From positions 1 through 64,000 of the forward strand of contig NZ_JAODNM010000139.1 of assembly GCF_025464955.1 (NCBI RefSeq): DNA of 64,000 bases, read 5' to 3'. Source of the stretch: Amycolatopsis sp. Its GTDB lineage: Bacteria > Actinomycetota > Actinomycetes > Mycobacteriales > Pseudonocardiaceae. Below, one piece after another: positions 15,628 to 24,956 of this stretch. The notes beneath the pieces are model-generated. The model was given only the letters and a program-made list of their open reading frames with translations. It was not told the origin of the DNA and made no database searches. Position numbers and translations under genes: made by a program. Numbering within the stretch: the first letter of the stretch is position 1; every line of letters starts with the position of its first letter.

Positions 15628-17007
15628 ATGCGGGTATCTCGGCCCAGAATCCGGCTACTGGCGGCGGTCACCCTGACCATGGCACTGGCCGCCGGCGGTG
15701 CGACCGCGTGCGGCGGCTCCTCCGACTCGTCGTCGGGGTCCACGCTGCAGATGTGGACGTTCAAACAGGCCCACGTCAAACCATTGCAGGACGCGGCCGC
15801 CCGCTTCAAGGCACAGACCGGCATCTCCGTGGACGTCACGGCGTACACCCCCGACGACGCCTACAAGAGCAAGATCCAGAGCGCCGCGCAGACCAAGAAC
15901 GTCGCTGACGTGCTCGAAGTCCACGCCGTGGGAGAGGACTTCGTCCTCGGCGGGTCCGGCATCCTCGCCGACCTCGCGCCCAGCGTGAACGACGCGTGGA
16001 AGGCCCGGTTCGTCCACGGCACTGCCGACTCCGAAGTCGTGAGCAACGACCGTTACCAGCGCTCGCTCAAGCCCAAGGCACCGGACGTAGGCATCCAGGT
16101 GGGGCAGATGTTCAGCGTCCCGTTCACCATCGGGGCCTTCGGCATCGTCTACGCGAACAAGGCGAAGCTCACCGCGGCCGGGCTCGACCCGGCGAACCCG
16201 CCGAAAACCTGGGCCCAGTTCGTGTCGTGGCTCAAGGCCACCAACACCAAGGATCCGCAGGCGGGCGGCCTGACCGTCGGGCTCAAGTCGTCGACGACCG
16301 GGTTCAACTGGCTGCTGGAGCCGCTGGCGTACGCCTACCTTGGCAAGGCCAAGTACCAGGCGCTGTTCGCCAAGGACCCGGCGAGCGCGTTCGGGAGCCC
16401 GGACGGACAGCGCGTGCTCGAGCTCTACAACCAGCTGACCCCGTATTGGACCCCGGGCACGCAGACGCTCAGCATCGACGACGCCGACCGCGCTTTCGCG
16501 CAGGGTAAGTCCGCCTTCGACCTCGGCGGCACGTTCACCCTCGCCGCGATCGGGCAGAACGGCCTCAAGGCCGACGACGTCGTCTCGTTCAGCCTCCCGG
16601 CGGCCGAGGGTGGCGCGTCCGCCGATCTCAAGCTGGCGCCGATCCCGCTGACCGGACTGTCGATCTCCGCGCAGAGCAAGAAACAGGACGACGTGGTCAA
16701 GTGGCTCGACTTCCTGACGAAGTCGGACGAGGCAGGCAAGTTCGCCCAGGGCTCGCTGGACCTGACCGGTACCGACCTCGGCGCAGACAGCGCCAAGCTG
16801 CTCGGCCCGAACCTGTTCGCGCTGCAGAAGACGCTCGGTGAAGCCTCGCAGGGAGCCTACGACGCCAGTTTCACGGACATCTTCAGTCCGGCCTATGTGG
16901 ACACCGATGCGGCCGACGTGCTGGTGAAGATGTCGCCGCTCAAGGAAACCACGCCTGCCGCGACGAACCAGGCCCTCGGCGCCCTGGTCGCGAACTCCTG
17001 GAAGTGA
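15628..17007 (+). CDS. carbohydrate ABC transporter substrate-binding lipoprotein (SBP_bac_1)
   Basis: 459 residues. Signal peptide with a lipobox-like AGGATAC, then a Ser/Gly linker and a family-1 extracellular solute-binding fold (LQMWTFKQAHVKPLQDAAARF, a YTPDDAYKSKIQ stretch, PFTIGAFGIVYANKAKL, FDLGGTFTLAAIGQNG). Start ATG 15628 has GGAGGG at short spacing; an upstream in-frame ATG at 15595 lacks a site and would spoil the signal peptide. This is the MalE-like receptor of the importer. The ligand is unknown, probably an oligosaccharide or glycoside. Confidence 0.85.
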   Translation: MRVSRPRIRLLAAVTLTMALAAGGATACGGSSDSSSGSTLQMWTFKQAHVKPLQDAAARFKAQTGISVDVTAYTPDDAYKSKIQSAAQTKNVADVLEVHAVGEDFVLGGSGILADLAPSVNDAWKARFVHGTADSEVVSNDRYQRSLKPKAPDVGIQVGQMFSVPFTIGAFGIVYANKAKLTAAGLDPANPPKTWAQFVSWLKATNTKDPQAGGLTVGLKSSTTGFNWLLEPLAYAYLGKAKYQALFAKDPASAFGSPDGQRVLELYNQLTPYWTPGTQTLSIDDADRAFAQGKSAFDLGGTFTLAAIGQNGLKADDVVSFSLPAAEGGASADLKLAPIPLTGLSISAQSKKQDDVVKWLDFLTKSDEAGKFAQGSLDLTGTDLGADSAKLLGPNLFALQKTLGEASQGAYDASFTDIFSPAYVDTDAADVLVKMSPLKETTPAATNQALGALVANSWK

Positions 17008-17011
17008 CGCG

Positions 17012-17944
17012 GTGACGTCTGCTCCCCGCGTCCGGTACCGGCGGCGCAAACGCCTCCGGGAAGCGCTTACCGGCTACGCGTTCGTCCTGCCCGCGCTGGT
17101 GCTGTTCGCAGTGCTCGGGGTGTACACCGTCGTCTACGGCCTGTTGCTGAGTTTCGCCCGCTGGAACGGGTTCAGCCCGCACTGGATCTGGGTGGGGCTC
17201 GGCAACTACCGCGACCTGCTGTTCAGCGATCCGAGCCTGGCGCCGGTGGTGCGCAGCGCCGGGCTGCACACCGCGGTGGTAATGGTCGCCGTGCCCCTGC
17301 TCGCGGTGTTCGCGGGACTGCCGCTCGCGTTGGCGCTCAACCGGATCAAGTTCCTGCGGACGACGTTGCGCACGGTGTTCTTCCTGCCGTATGTCACCAC
17401 CGGGATCGCGGTGTTCTACGCGTGGACGTACGTGTTCCAGCCCCAGGGATCGCTGAACTTCATCCTGAAATCCCTGGGACTGGGCACGTTGTCCCAGCCC
17501 CAGGGATTTCTCGGTAACCCGGCGACCGCGCTGCCGACGCTGATCCTGGTGCTGGCGTGGTCTTCGATCCCGGTGTCGATCCTGCTCTACCTCAGCGGCC
17601 TGCAGTCGATCGATCCCGCGGTGCTCGACGCGGCGAAGGTCGACGGCGCGAGCGGGCTGCGCACAACGACGGCGGTGATCTGGCCCTTGCTGCGGCCCAT
17701 CACCGCCGCGGTGGTCATGCTGAACCTGCGCGACGCGCTGCAGGGCTTCCAGATGTTCCTGGTGATGACGAACGGCGGTCCCGGCGGCCATACGAACGTG
17801 CTCGGGCTCGAGTCCTACGACCTCGCCTTCTTCTCGAACCTGCGCCCGACACTGGGCTTGGCGAGTGCCTTGGGCTGGCTGCTGTTCGTCGTCGCGCTGG
17901 TACTGGCCGCGGTCAACGTCCGGGTGCTGCGGAGCCGCACATGA
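17012..17944 (+). CDS. carbohydrate ABC transporter permease (MalF-like)
   Basis: 310 residues, GTG start 4 nt after the receptor gene stop. Six transmembrane segments are apparent, beginning GYAFVLPALVLFAVLGVYTVVYGLLLSF, with the EAA loop near LDAAKVDGASGLRTTTAVIWPLL (the cytoplasmic contact for the ATPase). It pairs with the MalG-like permease downstream (ATGA overlap). No ATPase gene is present in the operon, so it probably uses a shared MsiK-type ATPase, as is usual in actinomycetes. Confidence 0.9.
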   Translation: MTSAPRVRYRRRKRLREALTGYAFVLPALVLFAVLGVYTVVYGLLLSFARWNGFSPHWIWVGLGNYRDLLFSDPSLAPVVRSAGLHTAVVMVAVPLLAVFAGLPLALALNRIKFLRTTLRTVFFLPYVTTGIAVFYAWTYVFQPQGSLNFILKSLGLGTLSQPQGFLGNPATALPTLILVLAWSSIPVSILLYLSGLQSIDPAVLDAAKVDGASGLRTTTAVIWPLLRPITAAVVMLNLRDALQGFQMFLVMTNGGPGGHTNVLGLESYDLAFFSNLRPTLGLASALGWLLFVVALVLAAVNVRVLRSRT

Positions 17945-18768
17945 ACCGTCGCTTCTTCTCCGCGCGGACGCTCGCGTACCTGATCCTCGCGGTGTACACG
18001 GTGATCAGCCTGTACCCGTTCGCGTGGATGGTCTCCGCCGCGTTCAAGAACACCGACGAGGTCCGCCAAGACGGACACCTCATCCCGGAACACCCCACGC
18101 TCAGCACGTTCGCCCGGACGTGGGGGCAGCTGAACTTCCTGCACTACTTCGCGAACAGCCTCATCGTCACCGCTGCGACCGTGCTCGGGGTGCTCGTCGT
18201 CTATTCGCTGTCTTCGTACGCTTTCGCGGTCCTGAAGTTCCCGGGGCGGCGTGCGATCTACACGGGGTTCATCGCGTTGCTGTTCGTGCCGGGGATCACC
18301 GTGCTGCTCCCCGTGGTGATCCTGCAGTCCGACCTCGGGCTGCTCGGCACGAAACTGGGGCTGGTCCTGCCGTTCGTCAACGGGACCGCGCCCCTGTCGA
18401 TCCTGTTGCTCACCAACAGCTTTCGCTCGGTTCCGGGTGAGCTTCGGGAGTCGGCGCGGTGTGACGGCGCGAGCGAGTTCCGGACGTTCTTCTCGATCTA
18501 CCTCCCGGTGTGCCGCCCGGCGCTGGTCACGATCGCCTTGCTCACCGCGATCCCGACGTGGAACGAGTACGTGCTGACCAGGGTTTCGCTGAACGACCCG
18601 GCGAGCTTCACCCTGCCACTCGGTCTGCAGAGCCTGACGTCCTCGACCGCCCCGGAATACAACGTGATCATGGCCGCGTCGCTGATCATCGTCATCCCGG
18701 TGATCGTCCTGTTCGTTCTGTTGCAGCGGTACTTCATCAACGGTCTGGTCGGCGCGGTCAAGGGCTGA
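17941..18768 (+). CDS. carbohydrate ABC transporter permease (MalG-like)
   Basis: 275 residues, ATGA overlap with the MalF-like gene. Six transmembrane segments. The MalG-type EAA loop is ELRESARCDGASEFRTFFSIYLPVCRPAL, followed by LTAIPTWNEYVL and a C-terminal LLQRYFINGLVGAVKG ending typical of the family. It is the second half of the inner-membrane channel. Confidence 0.9.
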   Translation: MNRRFFSARTLAYLILAVYTVISLYPFAWMVSAAFKNTDEVRQDGHLIPEHPTLSTFARTWGQLNFLHYFANSLIVTAATVLGVLVVYSLSSYAFAVLKFPGRRAIYTGFIALLFVPGITVLLPVVILQSDLGLLGTKLGLVLPFVNGTAPLSILLLTNSFRSVPGELRESARCDGASEFRTFFSIYLPVCRPALVTIALLTAIPTWNEYVLTRVSLNDPASFTLPLGLQSLTSSTAPEYNVIMAASLIIVIPVIVLFVLLQRYFINGLVGAVKG

Positions 18769-18801
18769 CCGCGTCCGGACCCGCGCAGAAAGGGGACAAC
18801 C

Positions 18802-19641
18802 GTGAAGGTCCTGGTCACCGGGGCCGGCGGGACACTCGGCGCGCTCGTGACGGCGCAGTTGATCGCCGCGGGCCGCCAGGTGCGGGCGCATGACCGCGTC
18901 CCGCTCGGAAACTGCCGTGCCGGTGAAGCCATCGTCGGCGACCTGGGGGACCGTGACCACGTCGCCGAGCTCGTCGAGGGTGTCGACGCGGTCGTGCATG
19001 CCGCGGCCAACCCGTCGCCGCTGGGCGACACCGAGGAGCGGATCTTCGCCAACAACGTCGACTCCGCCTACCACGTGCTGGACGCCGCAGGGCGGGCGAA
19101 GGTCGGCCGGATCGTCTACATCTCCAGCGCGTCGGCGTTGGGGCTGGCGTGGTCGAAGCGCGGCGCGGCGCCGGTCTCGGTGCCGGTCACCGAGGAGCAT
19201 CCGTACCTCGGCGACGACGTCTACGGCCTGACCAAACAGATCGGCGAGGCCGTCGCGGCGACTACAAGCCGTCGCTGGGACGTGGCGACGGTCGCGCTCC
19301 GGTTCCCGTTCCTCGGTTCGGGGGAGCGGCTCCAGCGTCATCTCCGGCCGATCCGCGAAGACCCCGGGGTCGACAGGGGCGGGCTCTGGGGGTGGCTCGA
19401 CACGCGGGACGCCGCGAGGGCCGTGCTGGCCGCGCTCAGTGTGCCGCTGAGCGGGTATCACCTCGTCAACGTCACCGCGCCGGACACCTCGTCCGCGATG
19501 CCGACGCGGGAGCTGCTTGCCCGCTACCACCCGGATACCGTGGTGGAGCGACAACTCGGCGAGTTCGAGACACTGTTCAGTATCGACCGAAGTCGTGAAC
19601 TGCTCGGCTTCACAGCGAAACATGGGTGGCGGAATGCCTGA
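18802..19641 (+). CDS. NAD(P)-dependent epimerase/dehydratase (extended SDR)
   Basis: 279 residues, GTG start after an AAAGGGG site. The Rossmann glycine motif VTGAGGTLGALV is at the N-terminus, VVHAAANPSPLG at the cofactor-binding strand, YISSASALG with the catalytic Ser region, and the YGLTKQIGE Tyr-x3-Lys pair. It resembles NAD-dependent sugar or uronate dehydrogenases/epimerases. It sits in the importer operon, so it is expected to act on the imported sugar or its oxidation product. Confidence 0.8.
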   Translation: MKVLVTGAGGTLGALVTAQLIAAGRQVRAHDRVPLGNCRAGEAIVGDLGDRDHVAELVEGVDAVVHAAANPSPLGDTEERIFANNVDSAYHVLDAAGRAKVGRIVYISSASALGLAWSKRGAAPVSVPVTEEHPYLGDDVYGLTKQIGEAVAATTSRRWDVATVALRFPFLGSGERLQRHLRPIREDPGVDRGGLWGWLDTRDAARAVLAALSVPLSGYHLVNVTAPDTSSAMPTRELLARYHPDTVVERQLGEFETLFSIDRSRELLGFTAKHGWRNA

Positions 19642-20281
19642 GAAGAACGCGCTCGTGGTCCGGGGCGGCTGGCCCGGACACGCGCCCGTCGAGACCACGG
19701 ACCGCTACATCCTGGTCCTCGAAAAGGCCGGCTACGAGGTCACGGTGTCGGATTCGCTCGACTCGTATCTGGACACCGAGGCGCTCGCCGCGACCGATCT
19801 GATCGTGCAGTGCTGGACGATGGGCGAGATCACCGGGCAGCAGCTGGCGGGCCTGTCGGCGGCGGTGCGCGTGGGCACCGGGTTCGCCGGGTGGCACGGC
19901 GGGATCATCGACTCGTTCCGCGCCGAACCCGGATACCACCTGATCACCGGCGGCCAGTTCGTCCACCATCCGAAGTCCTTTGTGGACTACGGGGTGCGGC
20001 GGGTGTCGGAGCACCCCATCGTGGCCGGGCTCGGCCCGTTCCGGGTGACCACCGAGCAGTACTGGCTGCACGTCGATCCGGGCAACGAGGTGCTGGCCGT
20101 CACCGAACTGGTCCGCGACCCCGCGGCGCCCGCACCGCTCGGCACGGTCCCGGTGACCTGGGTCCGGCGCTGGGGCGAGGGCCGGGTGTTCGTCACGGCG
20201 CTCGGGCACCGGCTCGAAGACCTCGAAGTGCCCGAGGTCGACACGATGATCACCAGGGGGCTCGCGTGGGCGACCAGATGA
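19634..20281 (+). CDS. ThuA-like protein
   Basis: 215 residues. The ATG at 19634 overlaps the upstream stop by 8 bp. It shows the class-I glutamine-amidotransferase-like ThuA fold: NALVVRGGWPGHAP, a DLIVQCWTMGEI strand, GTGFAGWHGGIIDSF (where amidotransferases have their nucleophile Cys), and TWVRRWGEGRVFVTALGHR near the C-terminus. ThuA proteins accompany Gfo/Idh/MocA oxidoreductases in disaccharide oxidation pathways such as trehalose/sucrose 3-keto metabolism; their exact role is debated. The neighbouring gene is such an oxidoreductase. Confidence 0.85.
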   Translation: MPEKNALVVRGGWPGHAPVETTDRYILVLEKAGYEVTVSDSLDSYLDTEALAATDLIVQCWTMGEITGQQLAGLSAAVRVGTGFAGWHGGIIDSFRAEPGYHLITGGQFVHHPKSFVDYGVRRVSEHPIVAGLGPFRVTTEQYWLHVDPGNEVLAVTELVRDPAAPAPLGTVPVTWVRRWGEGRVFVTALGHRLEDLEVPEVDTMITRGLAWATR

Positions 20282-21372
20282 GGATCGGGATCGTCGGCCT
20301 CGGCACGATCAGCGACGCCTACCTCAGAACGCTGCCCAGGCTGGAAAACCTGGACCTGGTGGCGGTGGCCGACCTCGACCCGATGCGAGCGGAGGCGTGC
20401 GCGGAACGACGTGAGGGCGTGCGGGCGCTCGCGCTGCCGGAGCTGTATGAAGCCGAAGACGTCGACCTCGTGCTGAACCTGACCATCCCCGCGGCCCATG
20501 CCGAGGTCGCGCTCGCGGCGATCGCCGGCGGCAAGCACGTCTACGGTGAGAAGCCGTTGGCGCTGAACACGGTCGAGGCCCGGGGAATCCTGTCCTCGGC
20601 CGCCGACGCCGGGGTGCGGGTCGGCTGCGCGCCGGACACCGTGCTCGGCACCGGCGTCCAGACCGCGCGGGCCGGGCTCGACGCGGGGCTGATCGGGGCG
20701 CCGGTGGCGGCGACGGCGTTCATGGTGACGCCCGGGCACGAGCGCTGGCATCCCGCGCCGGAGTTCTACTACCGCACTGGTGGCGGCCCGCTGCTGGACA
20801 TGGGGCCGTACTACCTCACGGCGCTCGTGACGCTGCTCGGCCCGGTCCGCCGGGTGGTCGGTATGGCGTCCACCCCGCGGTCCTCGCGGACGATCGGCAG
20901 CGGGCCACGAGCGGGTACGAGCTTCGGTGTCGAGGTTGCGACGCACGTCACCGGCGTGCTGGAACACGATGGCGGCGCACTGTCCACTTTGGTCACGAGC
21001 TTCGACGTCTGGGCGGGGCACCTGCCGCGGATCGAGATCTACGGCACCGAGGGTTCGCTGTCGGTGCCCGACCCCAACGGCTTCGACGGCTCTGTGCAGG
21101 TGTTCCGCGGCAAGGAGCCGTCGTGGCTGGACGTCGGCGTCAACGGCGGCTACCCGTCGGCGTCGCGGGGCTTCGGCATCGCGGACCTGGCGCGGGCCAT
21201 CGCCGACGGCACACCGCATCGCGCGAACGGCGAACTCGCGTTCCACGTCCTCGACGTCATGGAATCCCTGCTCGCGGCTGCCGAGTCCGGCGCCGCGGTC
21301 ACCGTGTCCAGCACCTGCGACCGACCGGCCGCCGTCCCCGCCCGGACTCGTGAGCGTTCCGGCCGCTTCTAA
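20278..21372 (+). CDS. Gfo/Idh/MocA family oxidoreductase
   Basis: 364 residues, ATGA overlap with the ThuA-like gene. N-terminal NAD(P) Rossmann domain (IGIVGLGTISDAYL), DLVLNLTIPAAHAEVALAAI, then the EKPLALN motif carrying the catalytic Lys typical of the family. The C-terminal alpha/beta substrate domain includes GGGPLLDMGPYYLTAL. Together with the ThuA-like protein and the epimerase-like SDR it suggests oxidation of an imported glycoside at a ring carbon. The stop codon lies inside the loop of a long terminator hairpin. Confidence 0.85.
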   Translation: MRIGIVGLGTISDAYLRTLPRLENLDLVAVADLDPMRAEACAERREGVRALALPELYEAEDVDLVLNLTIPAAHAEVALAAIAGGKHVYGEKPLALNTVEARGILSSAADAGVRVGCAPDTVLGTGVQTARAGLDAGLIGAPVAATAFMVTPGHERWHPAPEFYYRTGGGPLLDMGPYYLTALVTLLGPVRRVVGMASTPRSSRTIGSGPRAGTSFGVEVATHVTGVLEHDGGALSTLVTSFDVWAGHLPRIEIYGTEGSLSVPDPNGFDGSVQVFRGKEPSWLDVGVNGGYPSASRGFGIADLARAIADGTPHRANGELAFHVLDVMESLLAAAESGAAVTVSSTCDRPAAVPARTRERSGRF

Positions 21373-21392
21373 CCGGCCGGAACGCTCACGAG
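21347..21392. terminator. bidirectional hairpin terminator
   Basis: A perfect 19-bp inverted repeat (21347-21365 against 21374-21392) with an 8-nt loop, which holds the TAA stop of the oxidoreductase gene. It ends both this operon and the convergent ABC exporter operon. Confidence 0.85.
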
Positions 21393-21402
21393 CCGTTCCC
21401 GG

Positions 21403-23148
21403 TCAGCCGCCGTGCCAGGAGTGCCAGAGGGCGGCGTAGGCGCCGTGGGCGGCGACGAGGTCGTGGTGGCTGCCCAGCTCCGTGATCCGGCCGCCCTCCA
21501 TGACCGCGACGCGGTCGGCGTCGTGCGCCGTGTGCAGCCGGTGCGCGATGGCGATGACCGTCCGCCCGTCGAGCACGGCGGACAGCGAGCGCTCGGCCTG
21601 GCGCGCGGTCGCCGGGTCGAGCAGAGCCGTGGCCTCGTCGAGGATGACGGTGTGCGGATTCGCCAGCACCACCCTGGCCAGCGCGAGCTGCTGCGCCTGC
21701 GACGCGTCGAGCGTGGTCCCGGTGGGGCCGAGCACGGTGTCGAGCCCGGCCGGCAGCGTGTTCGCCCAACCCGCGTCGACAGCGGCCAGCGCCGCGAGGA
21801 GTGCGTCGTCCCCGGCTGACGGCGCCGCGATCACCAGGTTGTCCCGCAGGCTCCCGAGGAACACGTGGTGCTCCTGGGTGACCAGCAGGATCCGGCGCCG
21901 GAGTTCGGCCGGCGGGAGTTCGTGGACCGCCACCCCGCCGACGGTGACCCGGCCGGTCCGCGGCGCGTCCACCCCGGCCAGCAGCCGCCCGAGCGTGGAC
22001 TTGCCCGCGCCGGACGGCCCCACGATCGCCAGCCGTTCACCGGGCCGCACCGCGAGGTCGACGTTGTCGAGCACATCGCGGGAACCCGTGTAGGCGTACC
22101 GGACGCCGGCGACGACGATCCGATCGTCCACGGGAACGGCGTCGGTCGGCCGCTCCGCGTTCGTGGCCTCGGCGATCCCTGCTATGCGCGCGAGCGACGC
22201 GGCGCTGCTCTGCAGCTGATCCAGCCACATGAGCACCGCGTCGACCGGACTGACCAGCTGCAGCATGTACAGGCTCGCCGCGACGGCCGTCCCGAGCTCG
22301 ATGCCGCCGTGCAGGTACAGCAGCCCGCCGACGAACGCGATCAGCGCCACCGGCAGGCAGTACGTCAGGTCGCACACCGGGAACAGCACAGTGCGCAGGC
22401 TCAGCGTCCTGCGCCGCGTCGTGTACACCGCCGCGAGGCGCCGGTCGCCGTCGTCGACGCGGGACTGCCGCAATCCCGAGGCCTCCACCGTCCGTGCGCC
22501 TTCGACGGTCGCGTTCAGCGTCTCCGACAGTCCCGAATTGGCGTCGCCTTCGGCGAGGTAGGCCTCGCGGGCCCGCTTCAGGTACCAGCGGCTCACCAGC
22601 CACAGGATCGGCAGCCCGATGAACCCGCATAGCCCTAGCACCGGGTTGAGCACGAACACGGCCGCGAAGAGGAACACGATCTGCAGCGCCGACACGAAGA
22701 TCTCGGGCGCCGCGTCGCGCAGCGTCGTCCCGACGGTCGCGACGTCGCCGGTGCTCCTCGTCATCAGCTCACCGGTGCCGGCGTGTTCCACCACCGAAGT
22801 CGGCAACGCGAGCGCGCGGTCGACGAACTCCTCGCGCAGCCGGGCCAAGGCACGTTCGCCATAACGGTGCCCGGCATAACGCGCGAACCGGGCCACTACC
22901 ACCTGCAAGACGGTGAGACCGGTGATGAGCAGCCCCAGCCGGTCGATCGCGGATGTCCCGGTGCCGGCCTGGACCTGATCGACCATCTTGCCGAGCAGCC
23001 ACGGACCAGCCAGCCCCGCCAACGCCGCGAGGCAGTTGAGCATCAGCACGACGGTCATCGCGCCTCCGTCGTCGCGGATCAGCCGCCAGGTTTCCCGGCG
23101 GACCGTTGCCGCATCCGCGACTGGCAGCCGCCGCGTCGCCGCCGTCAT
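21403..23148 (-). CDS. ABC exporter half-transporter with intact Walker motifs, degenerate signature
   Basis: 581 residues, ATGA overlap with the partner gene. An N-terminal six-helix exporter domain (ABC_membrane) starts near residue 25; the nucleotide-binding domain begins near 355. Walker A is intact (GPSGAGKST), the Q-loop reads VTQEHHVFLGSLRDNL, and Walker B with its catalytic Glu is intact (TVILDEATALLD). The signature, normally LSGGQ, is LDASQAQQ. This is the pattern of one half of a heterodimeric exporter. Its good Walker A would pair with the partner's good signature. The substrate (drug, lipid or peptide) is unknown. Confidence 0.85.
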   Translation of the reverse strand: MTAATRRLPVADAATVRRETWRLIRDDGGAMTVVLMLNCLAALAGLAGPWLLGKMVDQVQAGTGTSAIDRLGLLITGLTVLQVVVARFARYAGHRYGERALARLREEFVDRALALPTSVVEHAGTGELMTRSTGDVATVGTTLRDAAPEIFVSALQIVFLFAAVFVLNPVLGLCGFIGLPILWLVSRWYLKRAREAYLAEGDANSGLSETLNATVEGARTVEASGLRQSRVDDGDRRLAAVYTTRRRTLSLRTVLFPVCDLTYCLPVALIAFVGGLLYLHGGIELGTAVAASLYMLQLVSPVDAVLMWLDQLQSSAASLARIAGIAEATNAERPTDAVPVDDRIVVAGVRYAYTGSRDVLDNVDLAVRPGERLAIVGPSGAGKSTLGRLLAGVDAPRTGRVTVGGVAVHELPPAELRRRILLVTQEHHVFLGSLRDNLVIAAPSAGDDALLAALAAVDAGWANTLPAGLDTVLGPTGTTLDASQAQQLALARVVLANPHTVILDEATALLDPATARQAERSLSAVLDGRTVIAIAHRLHTAHDADRVAVMEGGRITELGSHHDLVAAHGAYAALWHSWHGG

Positions 23149-24857
23149 CGGGTCGCCTCCTCTTCCGCTCCGCGAAAGACCAGATTGCGATAGTCCGGGA
23201 CAGTGGTGAGCAGATCCGCGTGGCAGCCGGTCGCGACGACCTGTCCGTCGCGCAGATAGGCCACGTGGTCCGCCTGATCGAGCAGGAGCGGGGACGTGCT
23301 CGCGACCACGGTCGTCCGGCCGCGGCGGGCCTCGTGCAACCGGGCGGCGATCCTGGCCTCGGTGTGCGTGTCGACGGCGGAGGTGGGTTCGTTGAGCAGC
23401 AGGACATCCGGGTCGGCCAGTACCGCTCTGGCCAGTCGCAGCCGCTGGCGCTGCCCACCCGAAAGTGTGCGCGCCTGATCGTCCACAAAGGAGTTCAGGC
23501 CCAGTGGGAGCCCGTCGGTGATGTCGAGCGCCGCGGCGGTCTCCATGGCCGCCACGACAGCGTTTCCTCGTTGGCCGCCAACCATTTCGCGCAGCGAACC
23601 GGCAAACAGGTGCGCGTCGTTGTCGGCGACGAGGATCCGCCGCCGGACCTCGTCGACGGCCATCTCCGCCACGGGAATCCCGCCCCAGGTGACGTCGGTT
23701 TCCTCGTAGCGGCCGAGCCGGTCGAAGAGCCTGACGGCGTCCTCCGGGCGGGTCGCCGCGAGCACCGTCAACCCGCCGGGCGCGACGAGGAGCCCGGATC
23801 GCGGATCGCGCAGTTCCGCTTGTCCGCACGGCCCGGGAACTCCGTCGCCGCCGGGAGGAAAGGCGGGTTCCAGCGTCAGGATCCGCACCACCCGGCGTGC
23901 GGCGACCACGCCGCGGCCGACCTGGTCGCTTCCTTCGATGAAGAAGGCCACCGGCACCACCAGCGCGGCGACGTAGCCATACACCGCGACCATCTCGCCG
24001 ATCGTGATCTGCCCGCTCGCCGCCATTCTCGCCGCCAGCCAGGTGACGGCCGCGAGGAACAGCCCCGGCAGCCCCACCGACAGCGCCTCGATCCAGCTGC
24101 TGACCGCGCCGACGCGGTACCCGAGCGCTTTCATCGCCTGCGAGTCGGCACGGTACCGCTGGGCGAACAGGTCCTTGCCGCCGATCCCGCAGAGCACCCG
24201 CAGCCCGGTGACCAGGTCGCCGGCGCGCGCCGTGACCACCCCCTGCAGGTCACGGTAGCCGGTTTCGACGTGCAGCAGCCGGTTGAGCAGTGGACCGAGC
24301 AAGACCGCCAGCAGCGGCACGCCGACCACGGTCACTACGGCCAGCAGCACGGAGATTCGCAGCAGCAGCACGGTCACCACGGTGTACGCGACGACGGCGC
24401 CGACACCCGGTCCGGTGATCGTCATCGCCTGGCTGATCGTGGCCAGGTCGGCCGCGCCGATGCTGACGACTTCGCCGGCGGAGATCTCCCGCGGCAGCGT
24501 CGAGCCAAGCCGTGTCGCGTGCCGGACGACCAGCCGGGCCGTCCTGATCGAGGCGTCGATCCGGATGAACGTCATCGTGCGGTGACGGGCCATGCCCAGC
24601 ACCGCGACCAGCACGCCCTGCGCGACGAGACCACCGCTCCACCAGCACAGCGCCGTCAGGTTCCGGGCCCGCATCCCGTCGTCGATCGCGTGGGACAGTA
24701 CGAGCGGCGCCAGCATCAGGCCGACCATCCACAGGCTGCCCAGCAGTACGCCCCGCCAGACCCGTGGGGCTTGGGCTTTTACCAGCCAGAACAGGTAACG
24801 GACGGCACCGCGGAGATCCGGCGTACCCGGATCGGCAGGTGGAACGGTCAACCCCAT
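23145..24857 (-). CDS. ABC exporter half-transporter with degenerate Walker A
   Basis: 570 residues. Six-helix exporter domain, then a nucleotide-binding domain in which the P-loop region reads GGLTVLAATRPEDAVRLFDR: no GKS/T and no Lys. The signature LSGGQRQRLRLARAV is perfect, and Walker B is LLLNEPTSAVD with Asn replacing the usual Asp. It therefore supplies the functional signature to the partner's intact Walker A, while its own site should be non-hydrolytic. Start ATG 24857 fits the hydrophilic N-terminus MGLTVPPADPG. Divergent from the DyP peroxidase gene. Confidence 0.85.
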   Translation of the reverse strand: MGLTVPPADPGTPDLRGAVRYLFWLVKAQAPRVWRGVLLGSLWMVGLMLAPLVLSHAIDDGMRARNLTALCWWSGGLVAQGVLVAVLGMARHRTMTFIRIDASIRTARLVVRHATRLGSTLPREISAGEVVSIGAADLATISQAMTITGPGVGAVVAYTVVTVLLLRISVLLAVVTVVGVPLLAVLLGPLLNRLLHVETGYRDLQGVVTARAGDLVTGLRVLCGIGGKDLFAQRYRADSQAMKALGYRVGAVSSWIEALSVGLPGLFLAAVTWLAARMAASGQITIGEMVAVYGYVAALVVPVAFFIEGSDQVGRGVVAARRVVRILTLEPAFPPGGDGVPGPCGQAELRDPRSGLLVAPGGLTVLAATRPEDAVRLFDRLGRYEETDVTWGGIPVAEMAVDEVRRRILVADNDAHLFAGSLREMVGGQRGNAVVAAMETAAALDITDGLPLGLNSFVDDQARTLSGGQRQRLRLARAVLADPDVLLLNEPTSAVDTHTEARIAARLHEARRGRTTVVASTSPLLLDQADHVAYLRDGQVVATGCHADLLTTVPDYRNLVFRGAEEEATR

Positions 24858-24944
24858 CGTTCGACAGTAGCTACACCCAGCGTGTTCACTCGACTCCTTT
24901 TTCGCCGTCCCCGGGCTGGCCGCGCGACACCCGCGGACAATGGG

Positions 24945-24950
24945 TAGCGT
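24945..24950 (+). promoter_or_regulatory. -10 element of a leaderless promoter (DyP-encapsulin operon)
   Basis: TAGCGT is followed by exactly 6 nt and the ATG at 24957, and no ribosome binding site is present. TANNNT at this distance is the usual actinobacterial layout for a leaderless transcript. No convincing -35 is visible. Confidence 0.4.
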
Positions 24951-24956
24951 GCAGAC

